This document shows, piece after piece, positions 47,931 to 59,500 of a stretch of DNA of 64,000 nt. The translations under genes were made by a program, and so were the position numbers. This DNA comes from Ehretia macrophylla (Eukaryota > Streptophyta > Magnoliopsida > Boraginales > Ehretiaceae), in the NCBI GenBank assembly GCA_037974665.1, contig CM075770.1:9746501-9810500 (forward strand). Reading direction: 5' to 3'. Every line of letters starts with the position of its first letter. Position 1 is the first letter of the stretch. The notes beneath the pieces are model-generated. The model did not search any database, had not been told where the DNA came from, and saw only the letters and a list, made by a program, of their open reading frames with translations.

Positions 47931-50246
47931 ATGCGAAAGTTGGGAAGTGGTACTTTGCTACCTTTCGATCCTGAGATAGAACGCACTTGTCAAAAGAATA
48001 GAAAGGATAAAAGAGTTACTACCCACCATCTTCAAGATACCATGGCTGCAATTATTCAAGCACATGATGGAAATAATCAAGCAGTCAATCAGGAAAATCT
48101 GCCTAGAACACTGCGAGAGTATGCATTACCACCCACTGGAATTCAACCTGTGATTAGAAGGCCAGCGATTCAGGCGCATGATTTTGATTTGAAGACAGTG
48201 ACGTTGCAGTTGATTCAGAATATTTCATTCCATGGATTGTCTACTGAAGATCCTAGCTAGCACATTGTGAATTTTCTAGAAGTCTGTGGAACTATTAAGT
48301 ACAATGGAGTCACTGATGAAGCTCTGCGCCTTCGCTTGTTTCATTTCTCCTTAAGGGATCAAGCTAAGGAGTGGTTGAACTCGCTACCTTTAGATTCAAT
48401 CACTACTTGGGAGGATTTGGTGCACAAGTTTTTGTCAAGATTTTTCCTACCTGGAAAGACAACGAAGTTGCGCATAGAGATTAATAATTTTGCGCAACAT
48501 GAAGGAGAAACTCTATGTGAAGCGTGGGAAAGGTATAAGGCGTTGTTGAGGAAGTGTCCTAATCATGGAATACCTAGGTGGATGCAAGTTCATAATTTTT
48601 ACAATGGGTTAATTAGCTCTACAAGAACTTTGATTGCTGCATCAGCAGGAGGAGCTTTAATGAACAAGACATCAGATGAAGTTTATGCGTTGTTAGAGGA
48701 TATTGTTTTGAACCATCAACAGTGGTCGAGCGAGAGAGTCACACTAAAGAAGACAGCTGGGATTCATGAGATTGATGCCATAACCGCCTTGACAGCGAAA
48801 ATTGACAATCTTGCGAAACAGTTGCAAAATAATCAAATGATTGCAAATGTTGTACAAACGGCAGTGGTGTGTGAGTTTTGTTGTGGTCCACACTATAATA
48901 CAGAATGTCAGGTTGGTAATCCATTTGTACAAGGTGCGACGGAACAAGCTCAATTTGTGGGGAATTTTAATGGGCAACAACACAATCAATATCCCAACAG
49001 ATTTCATCTAGGGTTGCGTTATCACCCAAATTTGTCATACAAGAATACACAGAATGTGTTGCAGCCTGAGCAGAATAACCCACCACCAGAGAAGAATGTG
49101 AACTTGGAGGATGCATTGGCTTAGTTGGCGACTTCACAGACTCAATTCATGAATGAAACAAGGACAAACTTTCAGAATCAATCTGCACAAATAAAAAACC
49201 TAGAGATGCAGTTGAGCCAAATGGCTACGATGTTCTCTGAAAGGCAACAATGAAGTTTACCTAGTACTTCGGAGGTAAATCCCAGAAGAGATGGCACGGA
49301 GCATTGCAAAGCGATTACTTTGAGAAGCAGCAAGGAGTTAGAGGAGTCAGTGAAAAGCAAGAAGGTTGAGAAAAGTGAAGCAAAGAATGAGGCAGAAGAT
49401 AAAGAGAAAGTAGAAGCTCAGCCACTACTTATGAAGGAGCCGCATGTAGTTGTGCCATTCCCTCAATGATTGTAAAAAAATAAGCTTGATAAACAATTTG
49501 CTAAACTTCTTGAAGTCTTCAAGAAACTTCACATCAATATTCCATTCGCAGATGCACTTGAACAAATGCCGAGTTATGTAAAGTTTATGAAGGACATCCT
49601 TTCAAATAAGAGAAGGCTTGGAGATTATGAGACAATTGCACTTACTGAGGAGTGCAGCGCCATCCTACAGAAGAAGCTACCACAAAAGCTCAAGGATCTA
49701 GGGAGTTTTACTATTCCTTGTGAAATTGGCAATGTTGTTTTTGAGCGAGCTTTGTGTGATTTAGGTGCTAGCATTAATTTAATGCCTTTATCTATTTTTA
49801 GGAAGCTTGGTTTAGGAGAGGCAAGACCCACAACTGTAATACTACAGTTAGCTGATCGTTCGCTTATGCACCCCAGATTAGTCATTGAAGATGTGCTAGT
49901 CAAAGTCAATAAATTCATCTTTCCTGCAGATTTTAAAGTGCTAGACATGAAGGAAGACAAGGAAATTCCTATCATTCTTGGAAGACCTTTCCTTGCAACT
50001 GGGGGAGCACTTATTGATGTTCGAAAGGGTAAGCTTAGGTTGCGAGTACAAGAGGAAGAGGTAACCTTTAATGTTTTCAAAGCTATCAAGTACCCAGAAG
50101 CCAGCGACAGTTGTTTTCGCATTGATTCCATACAAACTATAGTGTCTAACCATGGGGGTCAATTGGATCCCTTGGAGGCTAGCTTGTTACAAGATGATTC
50201 TTTTGTTTCGGGGGGAATTGGAGCACAAGGAATATTGGTCTATTAA
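47931..50246 (+). pseudogene. Athila gag-protease frame, interrupted by five stop codons
   Basis: A single reading frame from ATG 47931 to TAA 50244-50246 is broken at TAG 48258, TAG 49122, TGA 49251, TGA 49467 and TAA 49473, with no frameshift. The gag part has the retrotransposon gag domain (KEWLNSLP, WEDLVHKFLSRFFLPGKT, ETLCEAWERYKALLRKCPNHG) and a Cys/His cluster of form C-x2-C-x3-H-x4-C near 48868-48909. The downstream part is the aspartic protease region with CDLGASINLMPLS near 49754 and IILGRPFLATGG near 49972. In the Athila lineage the active-site triad region reads DLGA. Each stop can be explained by one C-to-T or G-to-A change, as expected from long methylation. Non-functional. Confidence 0.9.
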
Positions 50247-50622
50247 ACAACTAAACATGGGTGTACAAGCAACGGGTGTGAAAGAATTGTTGCAATTGAA
50301 TGAGTTGGAAGAATTAGGTGATGAAGAAGATGAGAATTTAAGAAGTTACAAGGAGATGACAAAAGAGTGGCATGACAAACTTGTTTCGGGAAAAGATTTC
50401 TCTCCTAGGCAACAAATACTTCTTTATAACCCACGGATTCCTAAAAAACGCAAGTCAAGATGGTCTAGGCCCTTTGTTGTGACTAAGGTGTTGCCCTATG
50501 GTGCTGTAGAAGTCACCCATTCAGAGAAAGGGACGTTCAAGGTCAACGAACAACAATTGAAGACTTATTGGGATGATGAGTTCGATAAGCACAAGTCCGT
50601 TGTTCACCTCAACTCATCTTGA
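50240..50622 (+). pseudogene. Integrase C-terminal tail after deletion of RT, RNase H and integrase core
   Basis: Immediately after the protease, in another frame, the sequence resumes at the post-integrase part of an Athila polyprotein: LLQLNELEEL, YKEMTKEWHDK, RQQILLYNPR, SRWSRPFVVTKV and PYGAVEV, ending QLKTYWDDEFDKHKS and a TGA at 50620-50622. No RT motif (such as YxDD) or integrase DDE motif exists anywhere between. A deletion of several kilobases has therefore joined the two ends near 50235. Confidence 0.85.
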
Positions 50623-53600
50623 GAAATTGCTCCGTCGGGCTGTCGACGTTAAAATAAGCGCTTTTCGGGAGGCAACCCGAAGTTTCTTAATTTTCTTGAT
50701 TTAATTGTTTTAGTTGTTTTTCGTTAATTTTTGAGTTATAGTTGTCGAAGTTAATTGTTGATTTTTATTGTCATGATAGATTCAAGAAAGAAGTTTGGGG
50801 GAAGCTGAGGTAAGGAGAAGTTCTACCAAGTCATTTAAGGGAGAAAATATGGAGACATTGGTGTTTGAATTGAAGGGAATACGTGCGTGAAAGAGAAAAA
50901 CAAGAAGAAATAAAGCTGTCAACTAGCGCTGTTGCACTAAAAAATGGCGCCGCTGCGCTGGCATTTTTCTCTTTGACGTTTGAAAAAAAATAGTAGCGCT
51001 GTTGCGCTAAAAAAAGGGCCGTTGTGCTAGCGTCTTATATCTGACGTTTGAAAAAAAAAATCATCATCATCATCTTGTACCAGGCTCAAATTAGACCCTT
51101 CAAAACTCTCTCTCTCTCATTACACAAACAACATATCTTTCATCTCCCTCATTATCTCCCATAACCATCTCCGATCTCAACGCCAAACAAACTCTCTTGC
51201 CGTCGACTCTCTCACCACCTCGGGCTCACGACGACGATGCAACTCTCATGCCGTCAGTCTCTTTCTCCAAATCTCACCAATGCCATAACTACCTATCATC
51301 ACCACCACCGCCCTTGCGATTCACGGAGTCAGCGTTGGCGGCGTCTACCACACAGCAACACTGAGAGTTCTTACCTGGGTGAGTGTTTTTCAATTTTTCT
51401 TTTGTGTGTACTCTGTTCGCTGTTCAAAAGAAAAAAAAAACAATAGAGAATGCCTCAATTGCAAACGCGCGAAGGACAGGCGGTGTCTGAGACCATTAAT
51501 GTTTTGGTGAGTGCTGCTTCTTGTTGTGCTATTCAGATTCACACTAAAAAAAAATAACAAAAAAATAAATAAAAAAAAGAACAAAAGAAAGAAACTGTAG
51601 GTTGGTTTGAAGTTGGTGTCGTGCAGGAGGTTGGGATTCCATTATTGATTGTTGGATGGAGTTTATTGAGAATCTTGTTTGACTACTATTGGTTGTTGTG
51701 ACTTTGAATGACCTGATAACTAGCTATACGCATTCTCACCAAACTAGACAGACAAATTGAAATTTAGTGCTTTCTAAACTATTCTCTTTGTGACCCGTCG
51801 TTGTGAATTGCTAATTTGTGCTACACGTGGATTACTTGGTTGAAGTACAGTTCGAACTCTTGTGGCTTTAAAAACTGTTTCTAGTGCACATTGACATATT
51901 GGTTGGATAGTTTGTGATTGCTCTGTTGTTGGCTGGGCTATAGTAAATGTAATTGTGTTTTGGTGTTGGCTGATATTGGGACTGGTTGTGATCATTGAAC
52001 ACCTTTCTTGAGTATGTTGGGTGGCTCGTGCTTGAAGTGGATATTGTGTGGTTGTGAGTACAAAATGTTTCTGTTGACTGACTTGCAGTGGTGGTGAGTT
52101 GTGTTTGTTGAGTGGAACAGTTTGTGGATTCAGATTGGATGTTACCTGTATGTTTGAGCTCTCAGCAAAGTAGACAACACTATTGTTCCCTTTTACGCAT
52201 TCAAGATTGTTGTACCTCTGGTGACTAGATGATGATTGGTGCGACTATTCAGGGAAGTCCTCTGATTTCTTTCATTTTGTATTTTAACATTGAGGACAAT
52301 GTCTAGTTTAAAGTTTGGGGGTGGTGTTTATTTGTTGTTTGCATATTTTTTTTTTTATATTTGTTTTAAGTGCTTTCTTGTTTTAGCTGTTTTCTTTTCA
52401 TCAATTTTGTTATTTCTTTTATTTGTTTCATTTAGTGCTAAAAAAAATTAAAAAACAATTTTTGAAAGTAATGCTGAAAAAATAAGAAATAGGTCGATGA
52501 TGAGTAGCGTATGAATGACATGATAGTAATGAGGATAGTTGATTGAAGCATAGTTTGTTTTATGAAAAATCCCCATCTAATGCGCACTTAGCCTCGCCTA
52601 GCTATGTTGTCACTTAGAGAAGGTTTATGTGAGTTTAAGTGAAAAAAAAAAGAAAATGAATAAGTATATGACTTTAGAACTTGCTTGATTGTCACTCGAG
52701 ACGAAATCCTAGGTTGCATAGCATTAGAGAAATGATTTAGGCCATCTTTAAATCGGTCGAGCCTTTCAAGCCAACCTTTGTAATAATTGAATATCCCTAG
52801 TCCACCAATTTGAGCCTACTTAGCCTTTTCTTTCTTATGCAACTTACAATATCTTCCTTAACTTGTCAAGTTTGATTTTCCCAGATTATGACCCTCCTAC
52901 CTGTAACATATGATTGTTCAACGATGATTATATGGAGCCATGTTTTGTATTGAATGATAGGAGATTTGATGATTTGGTGATGTGTTGTTTTGTTTCAAAA
53001 AAAAAAAAAAGAGATATTGAGAAAAAAAGAAGAAGAAAAGAATGAAAAGAAAAGAGAAGAGCCACACTCCTTGTAGTTAATATCAAAATGCAAGTTTGGG
53101 GGAATGTGGATTCTTTATGTATTTTTAAATGTTATGGATGTATGTGATGAAGTGAAATAAAAGAAGAAAGAAAAGAGATATGTTAAATAGTTTTGGTGGT
53201 AAGAAGTAGAGTTGGCATGTGCTCCATTGAATATCCTAGAATAATTGTGTGCTTACAGGTAGTTTAGCCTTATATTATATCCATTATCCTACCTTGACCC
53301 TAGCCACACGTTACAACCAAATGTAAAGTCCTACTGATCGTTAATACTATGATTAACCTACATTAGTGGAGAGTGGCATGAAAAGTGAGCTTATGAAGTC
53401 CTAAGTGATTGAAAATAAAAGATCCATATTGATGATTTCACTTAACTTGCATAAACTCATCCGGGTACAATTGATTAGGATAGAGGCTATTCACACACTC
53501 ACTTGGGGGATTTGAAGTAAAATGAAACTTATGTGAATTTATTATTTCTCATGCTTGTGATAGAAAGTCACCTCTTGAGTTGTGAAATAAAGCTACTGTG

Positions 53601-53733
53601 GCCGTGAAAATTTATTATCCTATAGCATTGCTTTCATGAATTATGTTGTGTCAAGTCTTTAGTTTTTAGGTTGTTTCTTTCTTTAGTTGTGTCTTTTGCT
53701 TGGGGACAAGCAAAGCTTAAGTTTGGGGTTATT
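50623..53733 (+). other. Long 3' non-coding region of the Athila-type element
   Basis: Begins with CGGGAGGCAACCCGAAG, usual after the polyprotein in this lineage. It contains two copies of a TAGCGCTGTTGC(A/G)CTAAAAAA unit (about 50922 and 50994) and four AAGTTTGGG-type purine tracts (50791, 52311, 53092, 53719). A C-rich block at 51060-51400 has CT-rich leader-like and Ser/His-rich translations but no recognisable env-like protein. Confidence 0.7.
53719..53728 (+). other. Polypurine tract of the Athila-type element
   Basis: AAGTTTGGGG lies just before TTATT and the 3' LTR, following GGGGACAAGCAAAGCTT, a context typical of Athila elements. Confidence 0.65.
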
Positions 53734-54960
53734 TGTTGGGTGTATTATTTATATAGTATTTCAACACATTTTCACTTAAACTTTGTTAGTTTTTAAGTAA
53801 TTTATGAGAAATTTGATTGGTTTTGTGTTTGATTTGCATTGTAGGTAATTTCCAAGAGACAATCTGAGTTTTGAGGCAAAGATTGAAAAGAAATTGCAAA
53901 GGGCAAGCTTTTATGCAACTTGTGAAGAAATTGAAGAACAAATAGAGTAGCGCAGTCATAGCGCAGTTGCGCAGTATCGCAGGAATTTTAAGGGCAATTT
54001 TGTAAAAAGCGTGAAAAGAAGAAACCCTATGTTAAAAATAAGACATCAGACGTTAGAAAAAGGAGCTTTTGGAGGCAGCCATTAAGGGGGAGAAAAGAAA
54101 AAGTTTGAAGAGGAGAAAACGCAAGAAAACACAAGATTGATGAGGAAGGACGGATCAGAGACAAGATTAGCCACGACTTTCTTGAGATTTCTAGTTTTTT
54201 CTCTCTCTCTCATCATGAACTTTAATATATTTTGGATTTCATTTACATTTATTATGAGTTGTTAGATTACTTTTCTAGGGTTACGATGTAGCCATATTTT
54301 GATTACTTGAATTATGTTGAATTGATTGGTTGATTGATTATTCTATTTTTATGCTGAGTATTTCGCACTATACTTAATGTTTGTGATTATCTGGCCAATA
54401 ATTGCTTGTTTTGTGATTTAGTTTGAGATTGAGAAGTGATAACTAAACTAGACCATGTGTGGAGTATCATTAAATTGTCATAAGCTAGAGATAGTTATAA
54501 GATCTAGTGCAACGTTTAAATTTCTAGGGCTTAATGCATTCCATAAGTTCACAGTTATCACAGAGATGTAGGTAGCTTGCTTATTGTGATAGGTTATTGA
54601 TGCTTGAGAAAGATTAATATTTACCTTAGTGAAATTGTTGGCAGCATAAGGAATAGTCGTCGATTGAAATTAATCAGCAGATTTGAGTAGAATAAATCTT
54701 GGTAAAAATCGTAATCCCTAAAACTCTCCAATTATTGAATCAAATTTTCCATCAAATTCGCAATTGCTTAGTTGTTATTTTCGTTAGTTTTGTTATCTCT
54801 TTAATTTTTAATTACAAATTCTCAAGTTTTGGTCATCTGAATAAAATTAAAGCTAAACCAATTTCGGTAGTTAATAATCTCAGTTCTTGTGAGAACGATC
54901 TTTATTAATTATTTTATTACTTGTTGCGACACATGCACTTGCGTTAAAAATCACACAACA
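53734..54960 (+). repeat. 3' LTR of the Athila-type element
   Basis: Same length and termini as the 5' LTR; followed by CTTGC. Confidence 0.95.
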
Positions 54961-55030
54961 CTTGCTCTAAGATAATCAAAATTTCATCTGATGCTTAAAT
55001 AATGGAGTGCTCGCCTAGGAGTAATAGATT

Positions 55031-55646
55031 GGCAACCAATCGACACATTTATTTGAAAATGACATGGAAAATAACAATCTCCACCTATGAGATCACTTGT
55101 ACCAGCCATGGTCTCTTGATGGCCAAAAAGATTACAAGAAAATAATAAAGAGGGATAAAAAATATAACCCAAAATACAAACAAAGGCAGAACGCATAGAA
55201 CCAAATGAATCAAGAGCTCAAATATGCTTCAATTTTTCTCGTTCAGAAAACCATCTAAAACTACAAAGTTGACATCCAGTACCAAGACAGCAGGTTATTA
55301 GCAAAGTGCCGACGAGAACAGCAGCGTAGAATGCAACTACGAAACCTTGGAAACAACTTCATGGGCTATCTGTGACCCTTGATTCTTAGGTAGAAGATAT
55401 GGTGGAAGAAAAGAAGAGAGAAGTAAGGTGAATCCCAAGCAAATCACTACCAAGACAACGACATACCAAGCATCTTGGGGAATGCCCAAAAATAGTTCAT
55501 CACAAACTGTCATGGAAAAGAAACAAACTGTAAGATGACTCTCAAAATTCACAATTTTATACAATACAGAAGAAATAAATGATAACAATGATGAAGGAAA
55601 GAAAATATAGGATGACTAGATGGCCGGAGGCATCACGTATCCAATA
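55031..55646 (-). pseudogene. Extra copy of the last exon and 3' flank of the membrane-protein gene
   Basis: Inverted relative to 45180-45838. The exon at 55337-55506 is 170 nt, exactly as long as the last exon of the intact gene. It keeps its acceptor (CATGACAG) and translates to VCDELFLGIPQDAWYVVVL... ending VVSKVS and TAG. Upstream exons are absent, so it is an orphan exon. A deletion of about 50 bp relative to copy 1 lies near 55241. The segment ends at about 55647, where an unrelated direct-orientation copy begins. Confidence 0.85.
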
Positions 55647-56150
55647 GTTCATCATGTTTAAATCTACATTTCCATTCATTTGTATGTTTTGGATTGCCAT
55701 GTCTATGATGTGTATTCTTCTTTTCCTATATCTTTCTTCTCATTATCTATTATTGGTGAATTCCTTATATTTTCTAATTTTCAATATTTGTTCCATATAT
55801 ATATCTTCTCATTATCTATCTTTGTTATTCCTGACTCTCTTATATTGCTCGAAGAGTTAGTTTGCTTTATATCAGTGTTGATATAAATATTATTATCTCG
55901 TTTACTATAATGTTGTTTTCAAAGATGTTACCTGTTCTTATGACCTCCTTATAATTCATAGTTTTCTAACTTTCTTGAAAGGATAACCACAATGAACAAT
56001 GAAGAGAAAAATTTAACTTCCTCACAACCCAAGAGAAAACGTTACTCTGAATCATATTTGAAAGAAAACAACAGTAGAAAGGAAGGGTAAGATATCTTTG
56101 GTAAGAGGTTGGACGAAAATAAGAAGCCATTAAAAAAAAAAGACAAGAAG
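55647..56150 (+). repeat. Direct copy of the 42530-43052 upstream segment
   Basis: Starts GTTCATCATGTTTAAAT and ends GACAAGAAG, as at 42530 and 43052. The two agree closely apart from an indel-rich stretch at about 55756-55805. It is in the same orientation as its source, whereas the sequences on both sides are inverted relative to theirs. Non-coding. Confidence 0.88.
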
Positions 56151-56867
56151 AATATCATAAATAACCTACCCAAAGATGGACATTCATCACTTTGCAAAGT
56201 ATTTTGGATGGTATATTGAAGGAAGGAAGCTGCTGGCTTACACCCTGATGCATAGGTGCCTCTAGCTGGAAGAACAATCAACATTCCCATTTCATAAGTT
56301 TCTGTGTGGACACGCCAACATATGAACCAAACTTGAATCAGAGAGCAAATCAAAGACACTGAACTATACTTGGAACATTATCCAAGTCCCAACCAAAAAC
56401 TCCATGTAAGAAATGCTTAAGACAAGCCTCTAATTGTTAATGTCACCTGTATATGAAAATGCAATAACTAAGGCTCATAGAACAGTAGAAGTATGTGAAA
56501 CTCACCTGTGTACCAACTGGAAAAACCTCTTTCACAGATCTTTCTGCAAACCATAGCAGAGAACAACAAAAATTAGAATCCAGTAGAATCTTATATAGCT
56601 AATATTCATTCAAGATTTTGTTCAAACTTCTCAAAATTTTAAGAAGTCCAAACTATAAGTATCAGTTTATTGTGTTTAAAAAGCATTACTCTTCATATTT
56701 TGACAAGCAAAAGGGAGTAAATACACAGAGTCTTCATCCAATTGAACAGTTTTCTCTTGCCACTTTGTCTTTCTATTTTTGATTATTTAAAATATCTCGT
56801 ACCAGAGTTTCACTACTATAGGTCAAAAAACAAATTATCAATAATAACCTGAATTCATTAATGCCTG
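56151..56867 (-). pseudogene. Two-exon fragment of an AUXIN RESPONSE FACTOR gene
   Basis: On the minus strand, exon 56543-56506 (38 nt; acceptor TTTGCAG, donor CACAG|GTGAG) translates RSVKEVFPVGTQ. Exon 56275-56170 (106 nt; acceptor TTCCAG, donor TTTGG|GTAGG) translates LEAPMHQGVSQQLPSFNIP then SKILCKVMNVHLW. This corresponds to the ARF segment just after LWHACAGP (family pattern ERVYYFPQGHMEQLEAS..Q...Q.MP.FNLPSKILCKV.N) that leads into the B3 DNA-binding domain. Exon borders and phase (0) agree. The first exon has diverged from the usual YYFPQGH, and neither the preceding exon nor the B3 exons are present. It is therefore a captured or duplicated fragment, not a gene. Confidence 0.75.
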
Positions 56868-56974
56868 AAAACTATCACGTTCAGAAAACCATCTAAAACT
56901 ACAAAGTTGACATCCAGTACCAAGACAACAGGTTATTAGCAAAGTGCCGACAAGAACAGCAGCGTAGAATGCAA

Positions 56975-59113
56975 CTACGAAACCTTGGAAACAGCTTCGC
57001 GGGCTATCCGTGACCCTTGATTCTTAGGTAGAAGATATGGTGGAAGAAAAGAAGGGAGAAGTAAGACGAATCCCAAGCAAATCACTACCAAGACAACGAC
57101 GTACCAAGCATCTTGGGGAATGCCCAAAAATAGTTCGTCACAAATTGTCATGGAAAAGAAACAAACTGTAAGATGACTCTCAAAATTCGATTTTATACAA
57201 TACAGAAGAAATAAATGATAACAATGACCAAGGATAGAAAATATATGATGACTAAAAGGCTAGAGGCATCACGTATTCAATAGTTCATGAATTTCAGCTT
57301 TAATAATTTTTCTTCACAGGAACAAAAAATCCATTTAGAGACAACAGCTTTACTAAATAGATCAAATTCTACTCTCAGATATTTCTAATTCTGAAATCTC
57401 AATTAGAATACCAGCTAGGGAATCAAATGTCAGAAATAGATCAATCTATCTATCTATCTATTAGATCAATCTATCTATCTATCTATAGATCAATCTATCT
57501 ATCTATCTATCTAGATGGATTAAAAAATAAATGTCAGAAATAGATCAAGAACTCCTATTGTTCACCTCTTCGAAGAGTACCATCAGATGCATACATTTCA
57601 TGACATGATTAACGGCCAAAATACATAAAAGCATAGCATTTACACTACTATACACAAAATGAAACTCTCAAGTACCTATATTATATATCACATATTCCCT
57701 CTCCTCTGTTCTTAGAATAACAATTATACCCTCAGGTTCCACACTCACCAGGACATACATTCCACCACCCTGAACACGACACCAGAATTAAATGCTTCTC
57801 TAGAAACAACGAGGATATTTATCTATTATAAGAATTTTACCAAACCTGGTCATTAAGCAAGTCAAGCTTATCGGTGTTGAAAATTAACTTTTCTGTATTA
57901 AGTAACTTTCTTCCCCAATTCAGCTCCAAATTTGAATTACCTCTCTTTAGTTGTATGGAGAAAGAAGCAGATATCTGTCATAGATTCGTAGATAATGGCA
58001 TAAGTTTCTCTCACAAAATAACCAAGGAAAATCGGGAAGATACAAATGCAAAATACATAAAGAAGCAGGATATGATATCTTCACTTCATACCATACCACA
58101 TATGTGATTTTAGCCCATGCAATTGGTAGAGGCAGGATCGCATTTGTGATGACAGTGTTTCCTTCTGTAGCTCTTCCCCAACATGAAAAACTTTTTTGTC
58201 AAGCCTGTGAACATTTCTTGCATCAACTTTAGCTCATAAAATGAAGAAAAATCATACCAGTATACTCTACAAAAATTCTTGAAAGTTGCATTGTTTGCGG
58301 ACACCCAATTCAGAAGGAATAGGAAAAAACAAATAAAAAAAGGTTCCTGATTTCCTTCCTGAAAGAACAGGACATCAAACAGTCAAACTTTCTCAGACAT
58401 TATTGCAATAAACTTTCTCACTAATTTTGCATTAAGATGGACAAGATCAAACTGTAATCTTCCTCGATCTTTCAAAATGAAGTTCAATTTCGAGCAACAA
58501 TTTAGCCCGTTACAACGACATCACATATATCCTCCCTACCACCACTCACTTTCAGAAAATGATCTCCACAACCAAACACGCCCAACGTATTCTTATTATT
58601 TCACAATACATAGACATAATTTTCTAAAATAAACACCAAAATGTAGAAGAATAATAGATGACACATAAAAACCTCTCGACATTCTTTTATTTTAATTTCT
58701 TTTGAAAAGTAGACATTCTTTTATTTTATTTTCATTTCTAACATTTTAGTTTATAACCTGATTGGCTTCATCTTTCATTATAAACATCCTATTAACCAAA
58801 TCCACAAACAAAATGAATTTTTTTTCTTCTATTCCTTCATTAAGGACCTTAGCGCAATAGTAAAGTTATCACATGTGATCAAAAGTTCATAGGATCGAGT
58901 CGTGGAAATAGCCTCTTGTAAAATGCAAGGTAAGGCTACGTGCAATGGTTCGACCCTTCCCAAACCCGAACTTTATGCAACAAACTACCCTTTACCACTT
59001 TAATATATAAGCATTAAGAATACTAACATGTTTCCATCATTGAATGCAAGGCCACTAACGACAATTACGATGGACAGGAAACAAAAGCAGCTGCATAAGC
59101 ATGGCGAACGCAT
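56975..59113 (-). pseudogene. Inverted pseudogene copy of the 205-residue membrane-protein gene
   Basis: Exons on the minus strand: 59113-59028, 58204-58061, 57974-57846, 57769-57676 and 57144-56975, with lengths 86, 144, 129, 94 and 170 nt against 86, 139, 129, 94 and 170 in the intact copy. The second exon has a 5-bp GGTAT tandem insertion (near 58090) that shifts the frame into an early TGA. Its donor changed from GT to TT (58060/58061), and the acceptor of the last exon changed from AG to AA (57145-57146). The remaining exons still translate to near-identical protein. Introns also match, including the GATA repeat, so this is a DNA-level duplication and not a retrocopy. Homology covers about 56868-59318. 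Confidence 0.92.
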
Positions 59114-59318
59114 TTCAAGTCTCCTGAAATGCCAAAAACCATCTAATTTCAATAAATAACGACGAGAATTTCTATCAACTCATTTCAAATTTGCTAATTA
59201 ATAATCGAAAGATGCTATTTGTACACAAACATTATCAATATATTAAAATTCTCAACAAATTAATGCGTATAAGCAAGAGTTAATTATTATTTGTTATGCA
59301 TCTCATGAGATCAAAATC

Positions 59319-59500
59319 ACATAATAGTTCGAGCTCAAACCCTAACTATATATACATACATATACATGTACATAGTTAGACGTATAGGAACATATATATA
59401 TATAGAGAGAGAGAGAACTCACCGGCCGTGGGAGATGCAGTGATCTGCGAGAGAGTACGATACCGTGCATTAATGATTAATAAATTTGACTTGAACCGGG
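59319..59500 (-). other. Upstream region and candidate leader exon of the pseudogene copy
   Basis: Beyond 59318 the sequence no longer resembles copy 1. The minus strand has a leader-like exon (about 59490-59424) ending in a strong donor CGGCCG|GTGAGTT at 59423/59422, followed by a GA repeat and TA-rich intron leading to the acceptor before 59124. This may be the original first exon of the gene. Confidence 0.4.

Larger units (their letters stand above)
46560..54960 (+). mobile_element. Athila-type Ty3/gypsy LTR retrotransposon, internally deleted
   Basis: Complete by its ends: LTRs at 46560-47786 and 53734-54960, both 1227 bp, TGTTGGG...ACAACA, with the 5-bp target duplication CTTGC at 46555-46559 and 54961-54965. 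The LTRs differ at about 6 of the first 200 positions, suggesting an insertion that is not recent. The primer site matches tRNA-Asp, as in the Athila/Tat lineage. One frame covers gag and aspartic protease with five nonsense codons. Reverse transcriptase, RNase H and integrase core are absent, and only an integrase C-terminal tail remains. A long 3' non-coding region (50623-53733) follows. It could move only with proteins from a full-length relative. Confidence 0.95.

Noticed and set aside
51060-51450. Host gene or env-like gene inside the Athila 3' region
   Set aside because: CT-rich and Ser/His-rich translations only, with no membrane segment, signal peptide or conserved motif.
55647-56150. 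Independent small gene (frames of 68 codons at 55654 and 55680)
   Set aside because: The segment is a copy of the non-coding 42530-43052 region; the frames are AT-rich chance frames and are not kept between copies.
54966-59500. Helitron-type gene capture to explain the mosaic
   Set aside because: I found no 5' TC / 3' CTRR end with a terminal hairpin at the block borders. Introns are kept and the blocks come mainly from the adjacent locus, which fits local rearrangement better.
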